This document shows, one piece after another, positions 1 through 10,272 of a stretch of DNA of 64,000 bases. The position numbers and the translations under genes were made by a program. Within the stretch, counting starts at the first letter, position 1. The number at the start of each line of letters is the position of its first letter. This DNA is from Pelomonas saccharophila_A (GTDB lineage: Bacteria; Pseudomonadota; Gammaproteobacteria; Burkholderiales; Burkholderiaceae_C): positions 682,001 through 746,000 of the forward strand of contig NZ_JAVDXU010000003.1 in NCBI RefSeq assembly GCF_031458095.1, given 5' to 3'. Under the pieces are notes generated by a model. The model did not search any database. It saw only the letters and a list, made by a program, of their open reading frames with translations, and had not been told where the DNA came from.

Positions 1-406
1 GAGCGGCACGACGGGCAGCCTCGGCTGGAATTGGCAGCCCACAGCCAAATTGCAGCTGAATCTGCAATACGCTCGCGATACCGGCCAGGAAAGCCTGGTT
101 CAGGCCGCCGATCTGAACCGTGTCTACACCTCCCAGCAGCTGGGCGGCAGCTACGCCCTCACCAGCAAGCTCAGCTTGAGCGCCAAGGGCAGTCGCAATC
201 GCAGCACCCGCACGAACTCGACAGGCGCTGCCGTCGTGGATGCGCTGGACGACTTCAAGACCTACAACCTTGGCGTGCGCTGGGCCTTCTCCCGCGGCAT
301 CAGTCTCAGCTGTCAATACGACCACGCCGACCGTGACAACAGCGTGCCTCAGTACGTCTACAGCGCCAGCAGCTATGGCTGCACCGCACAAGCCATCCTC
401 TACTGA
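1..406 (+). CDS. C-terminal part of an EpsL-like outer-membrane beta-barrel protein (5' end outside window)
   Basis: The reading frame is open from the first bases of the window and stops at TGA 404-406, so only the last ~134 residues are visible. The visible part alternates polar and hydrophobic residues in short strands (for example SLGWNWQP, LQLNLQYARD, YNLGVRWAFS, ISLSCQYDHAD), as expected for an outer-membrane barrel. It ends in an aromatic-terminated strand (YGCTAQAILY) that resembles the end of the EpsL family found with exosortase-B polysaccharide loci. The likely role is an outer-membrane component of EPS export or anchoring. The stop overlaps the galE start by one base, so the two are probably translationally coupled. 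The family call rests on strand pattern and context and is moderate; another EPS-locus porin is possible. Confidence 0.6.
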   Translation, partial: SGTTGSLGWNWQPTAKLQLNLQYARDTGQESLVQAADLNRVYTSQQLGGSYALTSKLSLSAKGSRNRSTRTNSTGAAVVDALDDFKTYNLGVRWAFSRGISLSCQYDHADRDNSVPQYVYSASSYGCTAQAILY

Positions 407-1425
407 TGACCACCGTTCTGCTCACCGGGGCCGCCGGCTATATCGCTTCGCACACCTGGCTGGCGCTGCAAAAGGCCGGCTACCGCGTCGTCGGCGTCGA
501 CAACTTCGTCAACAGCTCACCCGTCGTGCTGGAGCGCCTGGCCGAACTGGCCAGCGCGCCCATCGAGTTCGAGCGTGCCGACGTCTGCGATGCGGCGGCC
601 ATGGACGAGATCTTCGGCAGCTACCGGCCCGCCGCCGTCGTGCATTTCGCGGCCTACAAGGCTGTCGGCGAATCGGTCAGCCAGCCGCTGGCCTATTACC
701 GCAACAACCTCGGCGGCCTCGTCAACACCTGCGAGGTCATGAGGCGCCACGGCTGCACGCGCATGGTGTTCAGCTCCAGTGCGACGGTTTACGGCGCACC
801 CGAGAAGCTGCCGCTGCGCGAAGATGCGCCGACTTCGTCGACCAACCCCTATGGCGCCACCAAGCTGATGGGCGAGCAGATCCTGCGCGACCTCGGCGTG
901 GCGGACCCGGGCTGGCAGACGGCCTGCCTGCGTTACTTCAACCCTGTCGGCGCCCATGAGAGTGGCCGTATCGGCGAAGACCCGCGTGGCACACCCAACA
1001 ACCTGATGCCCTATGTGGCCCAGGTCGCCGTCGGCCGGCGCGAGAAGCTGTCGGTCTTTGGCAACGACTACCCGACACCGGACGGCACGGGCGTGCGCGA
1101 CTACATCCACGTCACCGACTTGGCCCAGGGTCATGTCGCGGCGCTGCGCTGGCTGCTGGCCAACCCGGGTTCGCTGACCGTCAATCTGGGCACTGGACAG
1201 GGGTATAGCGTGCTGGATCTGGTGCGCGCCTACGAGGCCGCCAGTGGTCGCAAGGTGCCCTATGAAGTCGTGCCGCGCCGCCCAGGCGATATCGCGGCCT
1301 GCTGGGCCGACCCGAAACTGGCCCGTGAGTTGCTTAACTGGGAAGCCAAGCTCGACCTTGCCCGCATGTGCGAGGACAGCTGGCGCTGGCAACACGACAA
1401 TCCCCATGGATTCAAACCTGCCTGA
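406..1425 (+). CDS. galE: UDP-glucose 4-epimerase
   Basis: A 339-residue extended short-chain dehydrogenase/reductase (SDR), the usual GalE length, interconverting UDP-glucose and UDP-galactose in the cytoplasm with bound NAD. The N-terminal nucleotide-binding motif reads GAAGYIAS (residues 8-15), a variant of the usual GGxGYIGS. The catalytic set is present: SSSATVYG at 123-130 with the active Ser, and Tyr149-x3-Lys153 (YGATK). The ATG at 406 overlaps the upstream stop. The gene lies 15 bases upstream of manC in a run of sugar-nucleotide genes, so it probably supplies UDP-Gal for the EPS repeat unit. A related epimerase of other UDP-hexoses cannot be excluded from sequence alone. Confidence 0.9.
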   Translation: MTTVLLTGAAGYIASHTWLALQKAGYRVVGVDNFVNSSPVVLERLAELASAPIEFERADVCDAAAMDEIFGSYRPAAVVHFAAYKAVGESVSQPLAYYRNNLGGLVNTCEVMRRHGCTRMVFSSSATVYGAPEKLPLREDAPTSSTNPYGATKLMGEQILRDLGVADPGWQTACLRYFNPVGAHESGRIGEDPRGTPNNLMPYVAQVAVGRREKLSVFGNDYPTPDGTGVRDYIHVTDLAQGHVAALRWLLANPGSLTVNLGTGQGYSVLDLVRAYEAASGRKVPYEVVPRRPGDIAACWADPKLARELLNWEAKLDLARMCEDSWRWQHDNPHGFKPA

Positions 1426-1440
1426 CACGGGCGCAAAACA

Positions 1441-2874
1441 ATGATCCAGGTTCAACCCGTCATCATGGCCGGCGGCTCCGGCACCCGGCTGTGGCCGCTG
1501 TCGCGCAGCGGCTATCCCAAGCAGTTCCTCGTGCTGTCCGGCAATGAAAGCCTATTCCAGCTGGCTGCGCGCCGCCTCGCCGCGCTGGCCTCACCCGAGT
1601 TCGAGCTGGCCGGCCCCTGCATCGTCGGCAACGAGGAGCACCGTTTCCTGGTCCTGGACCAGTTGCGCGAAACCCGGCAGGAACCCAGCAGCGTGCTGCT
1701 GGAGCCCATGGGCCGCAACACGGCTCCGGCGCTGACGCTGGCCGCCCTGGCGGCACTCGAGGGCGGCAAGGACCCGGTGCTCGTCGTCACGCCGGCCGAC
1801 CAGACCGTCACCAACGCCGCCGCCTTCACGTCCGCGCTGCAGGATGCCGTGCGCATCGCCGCGGAAGGCGCCATCGCCATCCTCGGCATCACGCCGGACC
1901 GCCCCGAGACGGGCTATGGCTATATCCGCACCGCCGGCGACTCGGCCAGCCTGTCGGTGGCCCAGTTCGTCGAGAAGCCCAACCTCGAGACCGCCCAGCG
2001 CTATCTGGCCGAGGGCGACTACTACTGGAACAGCGGCATGTTCGTGCTGCGTGCCAGCGTCTGGATGAAGGCGCTGGAGCGCTTCCGTCCCGACATCGCC
2101 ACGGCCACGCGCGCGGCCTGGGACGCGCGCAAGACCGACGCCAAGTTTGTGCGCCCGGGCAAGGCGGAGTTCGCCGCCGTGCCCAGCGAGTCCGTGGACT
2201 ACGCCGTCATGGAACGCTGCCCCGGCACCGACATCCCTCTGCGCATGGTGGCGCTGGATGCCGGCTGGAACGACCTGGGCGCCTGGGAGGCCGTCTGGCA
2301 GGTGGCCGAAAAAGACGCCGACGGCAACGCTTTTGTCGGTGACGCCCTGATCGCCGACAGCAAGAACACCCTGGTCCACGCCACCAGCCGCCTCGTCGGC
2401 GTGGTCGGCCTGACCGACATCGTCGTCGTCGAGACGGCCGACGCCGTGCTGGTGAGCGACCGCGCTCGCAGCCAGGAGGTCAAGCAGATCGTCAACCGCC
2501 TGGGCGCCGAACAGCGCGGCGAACACGCCCTGCACCGCAAGGTGCACCGCCCCTGGGGCTGGTACGACAGCATCGACTCGGGCGAGCGCTTCCAGGTCAA
2601 GCGCATCATGGTCAAGCCGGGGGCCTCCCTGAGCCTGCAGATGCACCACCACCGCGCGGAGCACTGGATCGTCGTCAGCGGCACGGCCGAGATCGTCAAC
2701 GGCGACAAGACCATCCTGCTGACCGAGAACCAGTCCACCTACATCCCGCTGGGCCAGACCCATCGCCTGGCCAATCCGGGCAAGGTGCCGCTGGAGATCA
2801 TCGAGGTGCAGTCGGGCTCCTACCTGGGCGAGGACGACATCGTCCGCTTCGAAGACACCTACGGAAGAACATGA
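1441..2874 (+). CDS. manC: Bifunctional mannose-1-phosphate guanylyltransferase / mannose-6-phosphate isomerase
   Basis: A 477-residue protein of the ManC/AlgA/XanB type. The N-terminal nucleotidyltransferase domain starts with the signature GGSGTRLWPLSR (residues 11-22) followed by YPKQFL. The C-terminal quarter is a type II phosphomannose-isomerase cupin with RPWGWYDSID and a metal-site segment HHHRAEHW (402-409). The enzyme makes GDP-mannose from mannose-1-phosphate and can also convert fructose-6-phosphate to mannose-6-phosphate. GDP-mannose is used as such or turned into GDP-L-fucose by gmd and fcl, encoded on the other strand near 26-28 kb. The stop overlaps the start of rfbB (ATGA), indicating coupled translation. 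Confidence 0.95.
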   Translation: MIQVQPVIMAGGSGTRLWPLSRSGYPKQFLVLSGNESLFQLAARRLAALASPEFELAGPCIVGNEEHRFLVLDQLRETRQEPSSVLLEPMGRNTAPALTLAALAALEGGKDPVLVVTPADQTVTNAAAFTSALQDAVRIAAEGAIAILGITPDRPETGYGYIRTAGDSASLSVAQFVEKPNLETAQRYLAEGDYYWNSGMFVLRASVWMKALERFRPDIATATRAAWDARKTDAKFVRPGKAEFAAVPSESVDYAVMERCPGTDIPLRMVALDAGWNDLGAWEAVWQVAEKDADGNAFVGDALIADSKNTLVHATSRLVGVVGLTDIVVVETADAVLVSDRARSQEVKQIVNRLGAEQRGEHALHRKVHRPWGWYDSIDSGERFQVKRIMVKPGASLSLQMHHHRAEHWIVVSGTAEIVNGDKTILLTENQSTYIPLGQTHRLANPGKVPLEIIEVQSGSYLGEDDIVRFEDTYGRT

Positions 2875-3929
2875 CCATCCTCGTCACCGGCGGCGCCGGC
2901 TTCATCGGCAGCAATTTCGTGCTGGACTGGCTGCGCCAGTCGGATGAGTCCGTCATCAACCTCGACGCGCTGACCTATGCCGGCAACCTCGAGAACCTCG
3001 CCTCGGTGGACGGCGACGCGCGCTACATCTTCGTCAAGGGCGACATCTGTGACCGCAGCCTGGTCGACCAGCTGCTGTCCACGCACAAGCCGCGCGCCAT
3101 CGTCCATTTCGCGGCCGAAAGCCATGTGGACCGGTCCATCCAGGGCCCCGGCGCCTTCATGAAGACGAATGTCGAAGGCACGTTCACGCTGCTGGAAGCC
3201 GCACGCGCCTACTGGACGGGACTCGTAAGCGAGGCCAGGCAGGCCTTCCGCTTCCACCACGTCTCCACCGATGAAGTCTATGGCTCGCTGAAGCCGTCGG
3301 ACCCACCCTTCGCCGAAACCAATCCCTACGAGCCCAACAGCCCCTATTCGGCCAGCAAGGCTGCCAGCGACCACCTCGTGCGTGCCTGGCATCACACCTA
3401 CGGCCTGCCGGTCGTCACGACCAACTGCTCGAACAACTACGGGCCCTATCACTTCCCCGAGAAGCTGATCCCGCTGATGATCGTCAACGCGCTGGCGGGC
3501 AAGCCCCTGCCCGTCTATGGCGACGGCCAGCAGATCCGCGACTGGCTCTACGTGACCGACCACTGCAGCGGCATCCGCGCCGTGCTGGCCGGAGGCCATC
3601 TTGGCGAGACCTACAACATCGGCGGCTGGAACGAGAAGGCCAACATCGACATCGTCAAGACGGTCTGCGCCCTGCTGGACGAGCTCAAGCCCTCGCCCGA
3701 AGGCCCTTATGAGCGCCTGATCACCTATGTGAAGGACCGCCCCGGCCACGACCGCCGCTATGCCATCGATGCGCGCAAGATCGAGCGCGAACTGGGCTGG
3801 CGCCCGGCCGAGACCTTCGACACCGGCATTCGCAAGACGGTGCAGTGGTATCTCGACCATCCGGACTGGGTGGCCCGCGTGCAGAGCGGTGCCTACAAGG
3901 ACTGGGTCGCCAAGCAGTACACGCCATGA
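2871..3929 (+). CDS. rfbB: dTDP-glucose 4,6-dehydratase
   Basis: A 352-residue SDR enzyme for the second step of dTDP-L-rhamnose synthesis. It converts dTDP-glucose to dTDP-4-keto-6-deoxyglucose with tightly bound NAD. Visible signatures are GGAGFIGS (7-14), the dehydratase motif TDEVYG (133-138) carrying the Asp-Glu pair needed for water elimination, and the catalytic YSASK (Tyr159, Lys163). Length matches family members. The start overlaps the manC stop and the stop overlaps the rfbD start, each as ATGA, placing it within a tightly coupled rfbBDAC block. Confidence 0.96.
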   Translation: MTILVTGGAGFIGSNFVLDWLRQSDESVINLDALTYAGNLENLASVDGDARYIFVKGDICDRSLVDQLLSTHKPRAIVHFAAESHVDRSIQGPGAFMKTNVEGTFTLLEAARAYWTGLVSEARQAFRFHHVSTDEVYGSLKPSDPPFAETNPYEPNSPYSASKAASDHLVRAWHHTYGLPVVTTNCSNNYGPYHFPEKLIPLMIVNALAGKPLPVYGDGQQIRDWLYVTDHCSGIRAVLAGGHLGETYNIGGWNEKANIDIVKTVCALLDELKPSPEGPYERLITYVKDRPGHDRRYAIDARKIERELGWRPAETFDTGIRKTVQWYLDHPDWVARVQSGAYKDWVAKQYTP

Positions 3930-4807
3930 AGATTCTGCTGCTGGGCAAGGGCGGCCAGGTCGGCTGGGAGCTGCAGCGCTCGCTGGCCGTCGCCGGCGAA
4001 ATCGTCGCGATGGACCATGACGATGGCGCCGACTTCACCCAGCCCGAAGCCCTGTTGGCCAGGGTCAGGAGCATTGCTCCCCAAGTCATCGTCAATGCCG
4101 CAGCCCACACGGCCGTCGACAAGGCCGAAAGCGAGCCCGAGCTGGCACGCCAGATCAATGCCAGGACACCTGCCCTGCTCGCCATCGAGGCCAAGCGCAT
4201 GGGCGCCATGCTGGTGCACTACTCGACGGACTATGTCTTCGACGGCAGCGGCAGCCACGCGCGCGACGAAGAAGCCCCCATCGGCCCCTTGAGCGTCTAC
4301 GGCGCCACCAAGGCCGAGGCGGAGGACGCCATCCGCGCCAGTGGATGCCAGCACCTCATCCTGCGCACCAGCTGGGTCTATGGTGCCCGAGGCGGCAACT
4401 TCGCCAAGACCATGCTGCGCCTGGCCGCCGAGCGCGAGCAGCTCAAGGTCATCGCCGACCAGATCGGCGCCCCCACTGGCGCCGACCTGCTGGCCGACCT
4501 GACTGTGCACATGTTGCGCGCCGCGCGCGTGAATCCAGCCTTGACCGGCACCTACCACGCGGTAGCGGGCGGCGAAACAAGCTGGCACAACTATGCGCGA
4601 TTCGTCATCGAGTTCGCGCGGACAAGAGATAGCCTGATCAAGGTTGCTGCGGAGCAGGTACTGCCGATCCCGACGAGCGACTATCCAACGCCCGCCAGAC
4701 GCCCGCTGAATTCGCGACTTTCCACGGACAAGCTGCAGCAGCGCTTCGGCCTGCGGCTGCCAGGCTGGCAGCAGGGGGTCGAGCGCATGCTGAACGAAAT
4801 TCTTTGA
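3926..4807 (+). CDS. rfbD: dTDP-4-dehydrorhamnose reductase
   Basis: A 293-residue SDR that reduces dTDP-4-keto-L-rhamnose to dTDP-L-rhamnose, the last step of the pathway. The start chosen is ATG 3926, which overlaps the rfbB stop. The frame stays open further upstream, but that part lies inside rfbB and would only add a non-family extension. Motifs are the RmlD-type GKGGQVGWEL (7-16), STDYVFDG (100-107) and Tyr125-x3-Lys129. In this locus rfbD precedes rfbA, an order common in betaproteobacterial rhamnose operons. Confidence 0.95.
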   Translation: MKILLLGKGGQVGWELQRSLAVAGEIVAMDHDDGADFTQPEALLARVRSIAPQVIVNAAAHTAVDKAESEPELARQINARTPALLAIEAKRMGAMLVHYSTDYVFDGSGSHARDEEAPIGPLSVYGATKAEAEDAIRASGCQHLILRTSWVYGARGGNFAKTMLRLAAEREQLKVIADQIGAPTGADLLADLTVHMLRAARVNPALTGTYHAVAGGETSWHNYARFVIEFARTRDSLIKVAAEQVLPIPTSDYPTPARRPLNSRLSTDKLQQRFGLRLPGWQQGVERMLNEIL

Positions 4808-4815
4808 GGTCTCCA

Positions 4816-5700
4816 ATGAAAAACCGCAAGGGCATCATCCTCGCCGGAGGCTCTGGCACGCGCCTGCATCCGGCGACGCTGGCCGTCAGCAAGCAGTTGC
4901 TGCCGGTCTACGACAAGCCCATGGTCTATTACCCGCTGAGCACCCTGATGCTGGCGGGCATCCGCGACATCCTACTGATCAGCACGCCCCAGGACACACC
5001 CCGCTTCGAAGCCCTGCTCGGCGACGGTTCGCGCTGGGGCCTGAACATCAGCTATTGCGTCCAGCCCAGCCCCGACGGCCTGGCCCAGGCCTTCATCCTG
5101 GGCCGCGACTTTGTCGGCGGTGCGCCCAGCGCGCTGGTGCTGGGCGACAATATCTTCTACGGTCACGACTTTGCTGGCCTGCTCGGCAGCGCGACAGGTC
5201 GTGAAAGCGGCGCCAGCGTTTTTGCCTATCACGTGACGGACCCCGAGCGCTACGGCGTTGTCGCATTCGACCGCGGCCTGCGGGCGCTTTCCATCGAGGA
5301 AAAGCCCAAGGTGCCCAAGAGCAATTACGCCGTCACGGGCCTGTACTTCTACGACGAGCAGGTCTGCGATATCGCCGCCAGCATCAAGCCCAGCGCGCGC
5401 GGCGAGCTGGAAATTACCGACGTCAACGCGCATTACCTGAAGCAAGGTCAGCTCAGCGTCGAGATCATGGGGCGTGGCTATGCCTGGCTGGATACCGGCA
5501 CCCACGACAGCCTGATGGAGGCTGGCCAGTTCATCGCCACGCTGGAAAAGCGGCAGGGCCTGAAAGTCGCTTGCCCCGAGGAAATCGCCTTCCGCTCTGG
5601 CTGGATCAACGCTGCGGAGCTTGAAGCCTTGGCCCGGCCACTGGCCAAGAACGGCTACGGCCAGTACCTGCTCAAGCTGCTCACCGATCTGGCACATTGA
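4816..5700 (+). CDS. rfbA: Glucose-1-phosphate thymidylyltransferase
   Basis: A 294-residue enzyme making dTDP-glucose from dTTP and glucose-1-phosphate, the entry step to dTDP-rhamnose. The N-terminus has the nucleotidyltransferase signature GGSGTRLHP (11-19) and SKQLLPVYDKPM (25-36), both diagnostic of RmlA. The start is ATG 4816: a GAGGT ribosome-binding sequence lies 6-10 bases upstream, and an in-frame TTG at 4804 would only add four residues. The gene sits 8 bases after rfbD and 2 bases before rfbC. Confidence 0.96.
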   Translation: MKNRKGIILAGGSGTRLHPATLAVSKQLLPVYDKPMVYYPLSTLMLAGIRDILLISTPQDTPRFEALLGDGSRWGLNISYCVQPSPDGLAQAFILGRDFVGGAPSALVLGDNIFYGHDFAGLLGSATGRESGASVFAYHVTDPERYGVVAFDRGLRALSIEEKPKVPKSNYAVTGLYFYDEQVCDIAASIKPSARGELEITDVNAHYLKQGQLSVEIMGRGYAWLDTGTHDSLMEAGQFIATLEKRQGLKVACPEEIAFRSGWINAAELEALARPLAKNGYGQYLLKLLTDLAH

Positions 5701-5702
5701 CC

Positions 5703-6254
5703 ATGAATCTGACCCCTACGGCCCTGCCCGAGGTTCTGCTCATCGAACCCAAGGTCTTTGGTGACGCCCGCGGCTTCTTCATGGAAAGCTGGAACGAGGA
5801 GCGCTTCAACCAGGCCGTCGGCTACGACGTCCATTTCGTTCAGGACAACCACTCGCGCTCCTCGCGCGGCGTGCTTCGCGGGCTGCACTACCAACTCGCC
5901 CCGCATGCCCAGGGCAAGCTGGTGCGCTGCGTATCCGGGGCGGTATTCGATGTCGCCGTCGACATGCGGCGGTCCAGCCCGAATTTCGGCCGCTGGGTCG
6001 GTTACGAGCTGTCGGCCGAGAACCGACGCCAGGTCTGGATTCCGCCCGGCTTTGCCCACGGCTTCGTCGTCATCAGCGAAACCGCGGACTTTCTCTACAA
6101 GACCAGTGGACGCTATGCGCCCGAACAGGAGGGAGCAGTGCGCTGGGATGATCCGACCATCGGCGTTGACTGGCCCCTTGACGGTATCCAGCCTCAGCTG
6201 TCGGCCAAGGATGTGGCAGCGCCGCTGCTGCAACAGGCGCGCTGCTTCGACTGA
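5703..6254 (+). CDS. rfbC: dTDP-4-dehydrorhamnose 3,5-epimerase
   Basis: A 183-residue cupin-fold enzyme, the usual RmlC length. It epimerises C3 and C5 of dTDP-4-keto-6-deoxyglucose. The catalytic His lies in RGLHYQ (His62), preceded by the conserved QDNHSRSSRGVLRG stretch, and the second half carries the family segment WIPPGFAHGF. ATG 5703 follows the rfbA stop by two bases; an in-frame TTG at 5697 is the less likely start. This is the last gene of the plus-strand sugar-nucleotide unit, facing a convergent gene 64 bases away. Confidence 0.95.
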   Translation: MNLTPTALPEVLLIEPKVFGDARGFFMESWNEERFNQAVGYDVHFVQDNHSRSSRGVLRGLHYQLAPHAQGKLVRCVSGAVFDVAVDMRRSSPNFGRWVGYELSAENRRQVWIPPGFAHGFVVISETADFLYKTSGRYAPEQEGAVRWDDPTIGVDWPLDGIQPQLSAKDVAAPLLQQARCFD

Positions 6255-6259
6255 AGGTT

Positions 6260-6306
6260 CCAGGGCCCCGCTGAGCGCACGTCAGGCGCCAGCCTCATGG
6301 CCCTGG
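6260..6306. terminator. Dyad between convergent genes, possible bidirectional stop signal
   Basis: Perfect 8-base inverted arms CCAGGGCC (6260-6267) and GGCCCTGG (6299-6306) lie in the 64-base gap between the converging rfbC and nucleotidyltransferase genes. The loop is long (31 bases) and no T-run follows on either strand, so a factor-independent terminator is not established. Position is the main argument. Confidence 0.3.
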
Positions 6307-6318
6307 CTCCCGCAAGGT

Positions 6319-7422
6319 TCATGCGCGCGCGTCGCCCCAGCGCAATGGCGTGATCTCGTCGCCCACATAGCTGGTGTGGCCAGTGCGATCCACGCAGTAC
6401 TGGGGCGAGATGATCATCTCGCGCACGGTCATGCCCTCGCCGATGCGGGTGTGCTCGATCAGGATGGACTTCTCCACGACCGAACCGGCTCGCAGATGCG
6501 AGCCGTGCCCGATCCAGGTCGGCCCGACCACACGGGCACCAGGTTCGATGCGCACGTTGGAGCCTATGTAGACGGGCCCCTCGATATGCACCTTGTCCCA
6601 GTCCACTGAGGTGTTGAGACCGACCCACACCTGAGGCCGCACCTCGCGACCGGGCATGTCCATCTGCGCAACTTCACCGGCCATCACCTGCTGCGTGACG
6701 GCCCAGTAGTCGGTCACGCGACCGATATCAATCCAGTTGAACGGCCGCTTCTGGGCAAAGAAGGGCAGCCCCTTCTCGACCAGCAAGGGAAACAACTGGC
6801 TGCCGATGTCGAACTCCACGCCCGATGGGATCAGATCGAGCACCGCCGGCTCGAAGATGTAGATGCCCGTTGAAGCCAGGGTGCTCCTGGCCTCCTCGGG
6901 CTTGGGCTTTTCCTGAAACGAAGTCACACGGCCGTCGGCATCGGCGACAACGATGCCGTAATTCTTGGTCTGGTCGCGGGGCACCTCGAGGGTGACGACG
7001 CTCGCGATGGCTCCCTTGGCCTTGTGCTCGGCCAGCGCCGCGCCAATGTCCAGATCGATGACGGCATCGCCGCACAGCACCAGGAAGGTTTCGTCGAAGA
7101 AACCGCCGAAGTCCTGGATCTTGCGCATGCCACCCGCCGAACCGACAGGCTTGCAGACGATTTCACCTTGCTCTCGCACACCTTCGTACGAATACCCCAG
7201 CTCGACGCCCCATCGGTGGCCGGAACCGAAGTAGTTCTCGATCTTCCAGTGCATGAAGGCCACGTTGACCATGATCTGCTTGACGCCATGGCGCGCCAGA
7301 TGCTCGACCAGGTACTCCATGACCGGCTTGCCCAGGATGGGCACCATCGGTTTGGGCGTGTGCTTTGTCAGCGGGCGCACCCGAGTGCCCTGGCCGGCGG
7401 CCAGGATCATTGCTTTGGCCAT
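6319..7422 (-). CDS. Sugar-phosphate nucleotidyltransferase with left-handed beta-helix tail
   Basis: A 367-residue protein opening with the nucleotidyltransferase signature AAGQGTRVRPLTKHTPKPM (8-26) and ending in hexapeptide-type repeats (for example VHIEGPVYIGSNVRIEPGAR) that form a left-handed beta-helix. This layout matches the GMPPB-like NDP-sugar pyrophosphorylase family, so it probably activates mannose-1-phosphate or glucose-1-phosphate. The substrate cannot be read from sequence, and a separate manC already exists at 1441. The start at 7422 is fixed by AGGAGG five bases upstream. It is the last gene of a three-gene minus-strand unit after the epimerase and ugd, suggesting a role in UDP-uronate or GDP-sugar supply for the EPS. 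Confidence 0.8.
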   Translation of the reverse strand: MAKAMILAAGQGTRVRPLTKHTPKPMVPILGKPVMEYLVEHLARHGVKQIMVNVAFMHWKIENYFGSGHRWGVELGYSYEGVREQGEIVCKPVGSAGGMRKIQDFGGFFDETFLVLCGDAVIDLDIGAALAEHKAKGAIASVVTLEVPRDQTKNYGIVVADADGRVTSFQEKPKPEEARSTLASTGIYIFEPAVLDLIPSGVEFDIGSQLFPLLVEKGLPFFAQKRPFNWIDIGRVTDYWAVTQQVMAGEVAQMDMPGREVRPQVWVGLNTSVDWDKVHIEGPVYIGSNVRIEPGARVVGPTWIGHGSHLRAGSVVEKSILIEHTRIGEGMTVREMIISPQYCVDRTGHTSYVGDEITPLRWGDARA

Positions 7423-7494
7423 ACCGGCCTCCTAACGCAGTGAGTGATGCGCGGGAGCAAGCAAGGCCCAGGCCTGCCCCAAGCAGTTAGGGGG

Positions 7495-8820
<1,326 letters not shown>

Positions 8821-8885
8821 TCTCAATCCTCGTGCAAAAACGGTTCACCCGTTTGTAACGCAGGCGCGTGACAGCGCCGTGGGAA

Positions 8886-9893
8886 TCAGACCTTGTAGTA
8901 GTCCCGATACCAGGCGACAAAGCGCTGAATTCCTTCAGGTACAGGCATCGCAGGGCGAAAGTCTGTCCAGGCTGCGAGTTCCTCCACATCGGCGTGCGTG
9001 GCCGGCACGTCGCCATCCTGCAGCGGCATGTAGTTCTTGATTGCCTCACGGCCCACCGCCTGCTCGATGGCCTCGATGAAGCTCATCAGTTGAATAGGCG
9101 CATGGTTGCCAATGTTGAACACGCGATAGGGCGCGCTGGAACGCGCCGGATCGGCCTTGCTCGGGTCGTAGGTCGGGTCCGCCGTCGCCGTGCGGTCCAG
9201 CACGCGCACCACACCCTCGGCAATGTCGTCGACATAGGTGAAGTCGCGAATCATCTTGCCGTGATTGAAGACGTTGATGGGCCGCCCTTCGATGATCGCC
9301 TTGGTGAACAGGAAGAGAGCCATGTCGGGGCGGCCCCACGGGCCGTACACCGTGAAGAAGCGCAGGCCCGTCGTCGGCAACCCAAAAAGGTGCGAATAGG
9401 TATGGGCCATCAGCTCGTTGGCCTTCTTCGTCGCGGCGTAGAGGCTGATGGGATGGTCGACGCTGTGATGCTCCGAGAAGGGCATCAGCGTGTTGCCGCC
9501 ATAGACGCTGGAGCTGGACGCGTAGGCCAGGTGCTGCACACCGCCGTGGCGGCAGCCTTCCAGGATGTTGGTAAAGCCGACGATGTTGCTGTCGATGTAG
9601 GCGTGGGGGTTCTCGATGGAATAGCGCACGCCGGCTTGGGCGGCGAGGTGCACGACACGGTCGAAACGCTGCTCGGCGAAGAGCTTGGCCATGCCTTCGC
9701 GGTCGGCCACGTCCATCTTCACGAAGCTGAAGCCGGCCTTGGGCGTCAAACGCGCCAAACGGTCATGCTTGAGCTGGGGGCTGTAATAGTCGTTCAGGTT
9801 GTCCAGGCCTACCACCTGATCGCCCCGCGCCAGAAGGATCTGGCTGACATGCATACCGATGAATCCGGCGGCGCCGGTGACGAGGACTTTCAA
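8886..9893 (-). CDS. UDP-glucuronate 4-epimerase family protein
   Basis: A 335-residue extended SDR. Features are GAAGFIG (7-13), LDNLNDYY (30-37), a segment characteristic of UDP-glucuronate/UDP-galacturonate epimerases of the CapI/LpsL type, and the catalytic Tyr152-x3-Lys156 (YAATK). The frame is open further upstream but homology begins at MKVLVTGAAG, so the start is taken as TTG 9893, which has a GGGAG ribosome-binding sequence about 8 bases upstream. It would turn the UDP-GlcA made by Ugd into UDP-galacturonate. First gene of the three-gene minus-strand unit. Confidence 0.87.
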   Translation of the reverse strand: MKVLVTGAAGFIGMHVSQILLARGDQVVGLDNLNDYYSPQLKHDRLARLTPKAGFSFVKMDVADREGMAKLFAEQRFDRVVHLAAQAGVRYSIENPHAYIDSNIVGFTNILEGCRHGGVQHLAYASSSSVYGGNTLMPFSEHHSVDHPISLYAATKKANELMAHTYSHLFGLPTTGLRFFTVYGPWGRPDMALFLFTKAIIEGRPINVFNHGKMIRDFTYVDDIAEGVVRVLDRTATADPTYDPSKADPARSSAPYRVFNIGNHAPIQLMSFIEAIEQAVGREAIKNYMPLQDGDVPATHADVEELAAWTDFRPAMPVPEGIQRFVAWYRDYYKV

Positions 9894-10272
9894 CGCTGAT
9901 CTCCCACTTGCAATTGAGGCTCGCTGTCGCGCAAGCCGGCGACAAGGCGCCGCCGCGAGCCCAGTATTCTCCCTCAGGGGTAGGCGATAGCACGCGCCCC
10001 TCCCCCACAAGCAGGGTCTGCCCCGCTGGGCATCCCGAGCCCTCGAAACCGCTCCTCCTACAAAGTCCCGAGCGCCTCGTCACCCCTCACTAGCGGGGGT
10101 TAGGTGCATTCCCTGCCCCCTGCAGGCGGAATTAGTGCTCGTTCGTTTCAATGCCTTACCCCCACTGCCCCCGAACTGCGAGTTATCTCACTGCGTCGCA
10201 GAGGGGCTCTCAAGACAATTCCGGGCACACGCTGAATGAAGTCCGATCAGCGGCAACCCAGAGTTTTCGACC
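9894..10272. promoter_or_regulatory. Divergent intergenic region with C-rich/G-rich dyads
   Basis: These 379 bases separate the minus-strand epimerase from the plus-strand beta-helix lipoprotein and must hold both promoters. No convincing -35/-10 pair was found. The stretch contains several short C4-5/G4-5 blocks; the clearest dyad is ACCCC-N9-GGGGT inside CACCCCTCACTAGCGGGGGT at about 10079-10100, and CCCTCAGGGGTAG occurs near 9973. Such dyads could be operators for an EPS regulator, but that is only inference. No gene or RNA element is recognised here. Confidence 0.35.
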
